Assembly: GCA_947490035.1 (NCBI GenBank)
Contig: CANLGS010000203.1
Span: 1 to 7,115 of the forward strand
Direction of reading: 5' to 3'
DNA length: 7,115 bases
Source: Gemmataceae bacterium
GTDB taxonomy: Bacteria > Planctomycetota > Planctomycetia > Gemmatales > Gemmataceae
The notes under the pieces: model-generated
What the model saw: only the letters and a program-made list of their open reading frames with translations
Databases searched by the model: none
What the model was told of the DNA's origin: nothing
Shown here: positions 5,321 to 7,115 of the stretch, in pieces
How positions within the stretch are numbered: position 1 is the first letter of the stretch
Layout of the letters: each line of letters starts with the position of its first letter
Translations under genes and position numbers: made by a program

Positions 5321-6838
5321 CTACTGCGGGTGCTTCGCTTCGCTGGGCACGCGGTTGTAGAGCGTCGTAAGTTCGCCGAGGCGCTGAATCGCTTCCGGGC
5401 GGAACTGATCCAGCCGGAACCGCCAGCGCCAGTTCCCGGTCGCGATGCCCGGTTTGTTCATCCGCGCGTCGCTGCCCATGCTCAACACGTCTTGTAAAGG
5501 CGCGATCGCGACCGACGCGACCGACGCCCACCCCGCGCGAATCATGTCCCAGGAAACGTCCCCGATCGGCGCCCCCAACATCAGCGCGAGGTAATGCCGG
5601 TCGTGGTCGTTGAGCGCGGCGAACCAGCCGTGAACGGTATCGTTGTCGTGCGTCCCGGTGTAGACCGCGCAGTTCGGAACGTAGTTGTGCGGCCAGTGCA
5701 GGCTCACCGGCCCTTCGAGCGCGAACTGGAGGACGCGCATACCGGGCAGCGCGAGTGCGTCGCGCAGTTCTTCCACGTCCGGCGTGATGACGCCCAGGTC
5801 TTCGGCGATGAGCGGCAGCCCGCCGAGCGCGGTCCACAGCCGCTCGAACAGTTTTATGCCGGGGCCGTCCACCCACTTGCCGACGCGCGCGGTCAACTCC
5901 GCCGCCGGGATGTGCCACGCCTGCCGGAACCCGCGGAAGTGGTCCAGGCGGATCAGATCGACCTGCTTCAACTGCCGCAAGACGCGGGCGCACCACCACG
6001 AATAACCCGTCGCCTCCATCCGGTCCCAGTCGTAAATCGGGTTGCCCCAGTGCTGCCCGTCGGCGGCGAAGTAGTCCGGCGGTACGCCCGCGACCACGAG
6101 CGGCTTGCGGTCGGGGTCGAGCAGGAACTCGTCCGGGTGGACCCACACGTCCGACGAGTCGAGCGCGACGAAGATGGGCGCGTCGCCGATGATCTTGACG
6201 CCGCGGTCGGCCGCGAACTTCTTCAACTCGCCCCACTGCTTGTCGAAGAGGAACTGGCCGAACTTGTGGAGCAGTACCTCGTTCGCGAGCTTGGTCTCCA
6301 GTTCGGCCAGCACGACCGGGTTGCGGCGGAGTAGGTCCGTCGGCCACGCGAGCAAGCCGGTGTTGCCGAGCGATTCGCGTATGGCGACGAACAGCGCGAA
6401 GCCGTCGAGCCACGCGGCTTCGGCCATGCAGTAGCTCTCGAACGCGTGCTTGAGGTGCGCCGCCTTCCCGCCGTGAAAGCTCTCCCACGCGGCCCGGAGC
6501 AACTTCGTCTTGAACGGGGTGATGCGGTCGTACTGCACCTCCCCGTCCGCGAAGCGTTCGTTCGCCCACAGGTCGGCGCTCACCAATCCTTCCCGCGCGA
6601 GCAATTCGGGGCTGAGCAGGTTCACGTTCCCCGCGAACGCGGAGAGCGCCTGGTACGGCGAATCACCGACCCCAGTCGGCCCGAGCGGGAGCACCTGCCA
6701 CCACGATTGCTTCATCGCCGCGAGCGTTTCGACCCAGCGGTACGCGACCGGGCCGAGGTCGCCGATGCCGAACGGCCCCGGCAGACTGGTCGGGTGCAGC
6801 AGGATACCGGACGTTCGCGGCAGTGACGGGGTGGACAT
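5321..6838 (-). CDS. malQ: 4-alpha-glucanotransferase (amylomaltase, GH77)
   Basis: MalQ transfers alpha-1,4-glucan segments between maltodextrins in the cytosol, as part of glycogen or maltodextrin turnover. The 505-residue product has the whole GH77 barrel. It opens with GILLHPTSLPGPFGIGDLG (11-29) and continues with LPLGPTGVGDSPYQ (50-63), IIGDAPIFV (216-224) and GVPPDYF (251-257). The catalytic residues are nucleophile D299 in RLDHFRGF, general acid/base E346 in AEDLG and the stabilising D398 in GTHDND, in the same order and near the positions known in Thermus (293, 340, 395). Length is typical of bacterial enzymes without an N-terminal extension. GAGG (complement of 6845-6848) lies 6 bases before the ATG at 6838. 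It converges on iscX with a 3-bp gap and is downstream of rlmI on the same strand, separated by a long inverted repeat. It has no functional tie to the isc genes. Confidence 0.96.
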   Translation of the reverse strand: MSTPSLPRTSGILLHPTSLPGPFGIGDLGPVAYRWVETLAAMKQSWWQVLPLGPTGVGDSPYQALSAFAGNVNLLSPELLAREGLVSADLWANERFADGEVQYDRITPFKTKLLRAAWESFHGGKAAHLKHAFESYCMAEAAWLDGFALFVAIRESLGNTGLLAWPTDLLRRNPVVLAELETKLANEVLLHKFGQFLFDKQWGELKKFAADRGVKIIGDAPIFVALDSSDVWVHPDEFLLDPDRKPLVVAGVPPDYFAADGQHWGNPIYDWDRMEATGYSWWCARVLRQLKQVDLIRLDHFRGFRQAWHIPAAELTARVGKWVDGPGIKLFERLWTALGGLPLIAEDLGVITPDVEELRDALALPGMRVLQFALEGPVSLHWPHNYVPNCAVYTGTHDNDTVHGWFAALNDHDRHYLALMLGAPIGDVSWDMIRAGWASVASVAIAPLQDVLSMGSDARMNKPGIATGNWRWRFRLDQFRPEAIQRLGELTTLYNRVPSEAKHPQ

Positions 6839-6891
6839 GCAAAACCTCGACGCGGAGTGTCTCCATTGGGGTATCAGGCGGAGAGAAAAGA

Positions 6892-7021
6892 GAGAAGAGA
6901 AGAGCCGCAGATAAACGCAGAAGGACGCAGATCAACCCAAGAAGAAGACTGTTTTCAAAACAATCTTCTGTTAGGTCTTGATCTGCGTCCTTCTGCGTTT
7001 ATCTGCGGCTCTTCTCTTCTC
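6892..7021. repeat. 130-bp palindromic element with 44-bp perfect arms between rlmI and malQ
   Basis: Arms 6892-6935 and 6978-7021 are perfect reverse complements. Inside the 42-base centre is a second, nested palindrome: AGAAGA/TCTTCT (6943-6948 with 6964-6969) and TGTTTT/AAAACA (6950-6955 with 6957-6962) around C6956, with one mismatch. The arms themselves contain repeated short words (GCAGAT, CGCAGA, GACGCAG). The outer end of the right arm lies inside the rlmI stop codon (7020-7022, - strand). On the - strand RNA the element would form a very long stem between rlmI and malQ and could stop or process the transcript; the bases after it have only a CT-rich stretch with TTTT, not a strong U tract. 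I recall similar GCAGATAAACGCAG-type repeats from many environmental bacterial genomes, which suggests an amplified dispersed element. Confidence 0.9.
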
Positions 7022-7115
7022 ACTCGACGCGGCAGAACACCGCCTTCAGGTAGCGGCCTTCGGGGACGTGCAGCAGGAACGGGTGGTCGGACGCGGCGCC
7101 GGTGATCTTGAACAC
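7020..7115 (-). CDS. rlmI: RlmI-like class I SAM-dependent rRNA methyltransferase, C-terminal end (partial)
   Basis: Only the last 31 codons are in the window, read on the - strand from 7115 to a TGA at 7022-7020. They contain ASDHPFLLHVPEGRYLK and end in FCRVE. This matches the C-terminus of E. coli RlmI, which I remember as AADHP...YPEG.YLKGFACRVM. RlmI methylates a cytosine (m5C1962) of 23S rRNA, using S-adenosylmethionine. The catalytic and PUA domains lie outside the window, so family membership rests on this short tail. The bases completing the stop codon belong to the adjacent inverted repeat, so the repeat may have been inserted at or against the end of the gene. It is oriented in the same direction as malQ, 181 bp upstream of it. 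Confidence 0.7.
   Translation of the reverse strand: MFKITGAASDHPFLLHVPEGRYLKAVFCRVE

Noticed and set aside
5220..6569. 449-codon - strand frame overlapping malQ
   Set aside because: Arg/Gly/Ala-rich translation of an alternate frame of a GC-rich gene, while malQ has all GH77 motifs in its own frame.
6839..6891. malQ promoter in the leader
   Set aside because: Reading the - strand, I see no convincing -35/-10 pair; the CT-rich stretch and GATACC are too weak to call.
6857..7105. 82-codon + strand frame within the 44-bp-arm palindrome
   Set aside because: It is wholly made of the repeat arms and the antisense of the rlmI end.

Overview
The window looks like GC-rich bacterial chromosome, most probably from a planctomycete of the Gemmata type. 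The basis is indirect: a small protein with an N-terminal CxxC...CxxC zinc ribbon, a Pro/Ala/Lys-rich linker and C-terminal membrane helices; and several families of long intergenic inverted repeats that resemble ones I remember from planctomycete genomes. No marker gene fixes the taxon.

Layout. On the + strand, positions 1-1419 hold three iron-sulfur cluster (ISC) assembly genes in classical order: the 3' end of iscU, then iscA and hscB. The two remaining ISC genes, hscA and iscX, lie at 3147-5317. Between hscB and hscA sits about 1.7 kb that is foreign to the classical isc operon: an AhpD/carboxymuconolactone decarboxylase-like protein, a tRNA-Val(TAC), a zinc-ribbon membrane protein, and a tightly coupled pair (a small helical protein and a retropepsin-like aspartic protease). 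The protease gene overlaps the hscA start by ATGA. No ferredoxin gene (fdx) is present between hscA and iscX. On the - strand, converging on iscX with a 3-bp gap, is malQ (4-alpha-glucanotransferase). Upstream of it, running off the right edge, is the last 31 codons of an RlmI-like rRNA methyltransferase.

How the genes work together. IscU is the scaffold on which [2Fe-2S] clusters are built. HscB (J-domain) and HscA (Hsp70) recognise its LPPVK loop and drive cluster release. IscA is an A-type carrier, and IscX is a small acidic modulator of the cysteine desulfurase. The accessory genes have no established role in this pathway, although a CxxC peroxidase-like protein next to oxygen-sensitive cluster assembly is suggestive.

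The most unusual part is the repeats. Three different perfect inverted repeats (arms of 25, 25 and 44 bp) occupy three of the gene boundaries. One ends on the hscB start codon and another ends inside the rlmI stop codon. A further short GC hairpin lies in frame inside hscA, where it appears to have added a short peptide to the Hsp70. No gene-free stretch exceeds 300 bases; the longest is 6839-7019, and most of it is the 44-bp-arm repeat.
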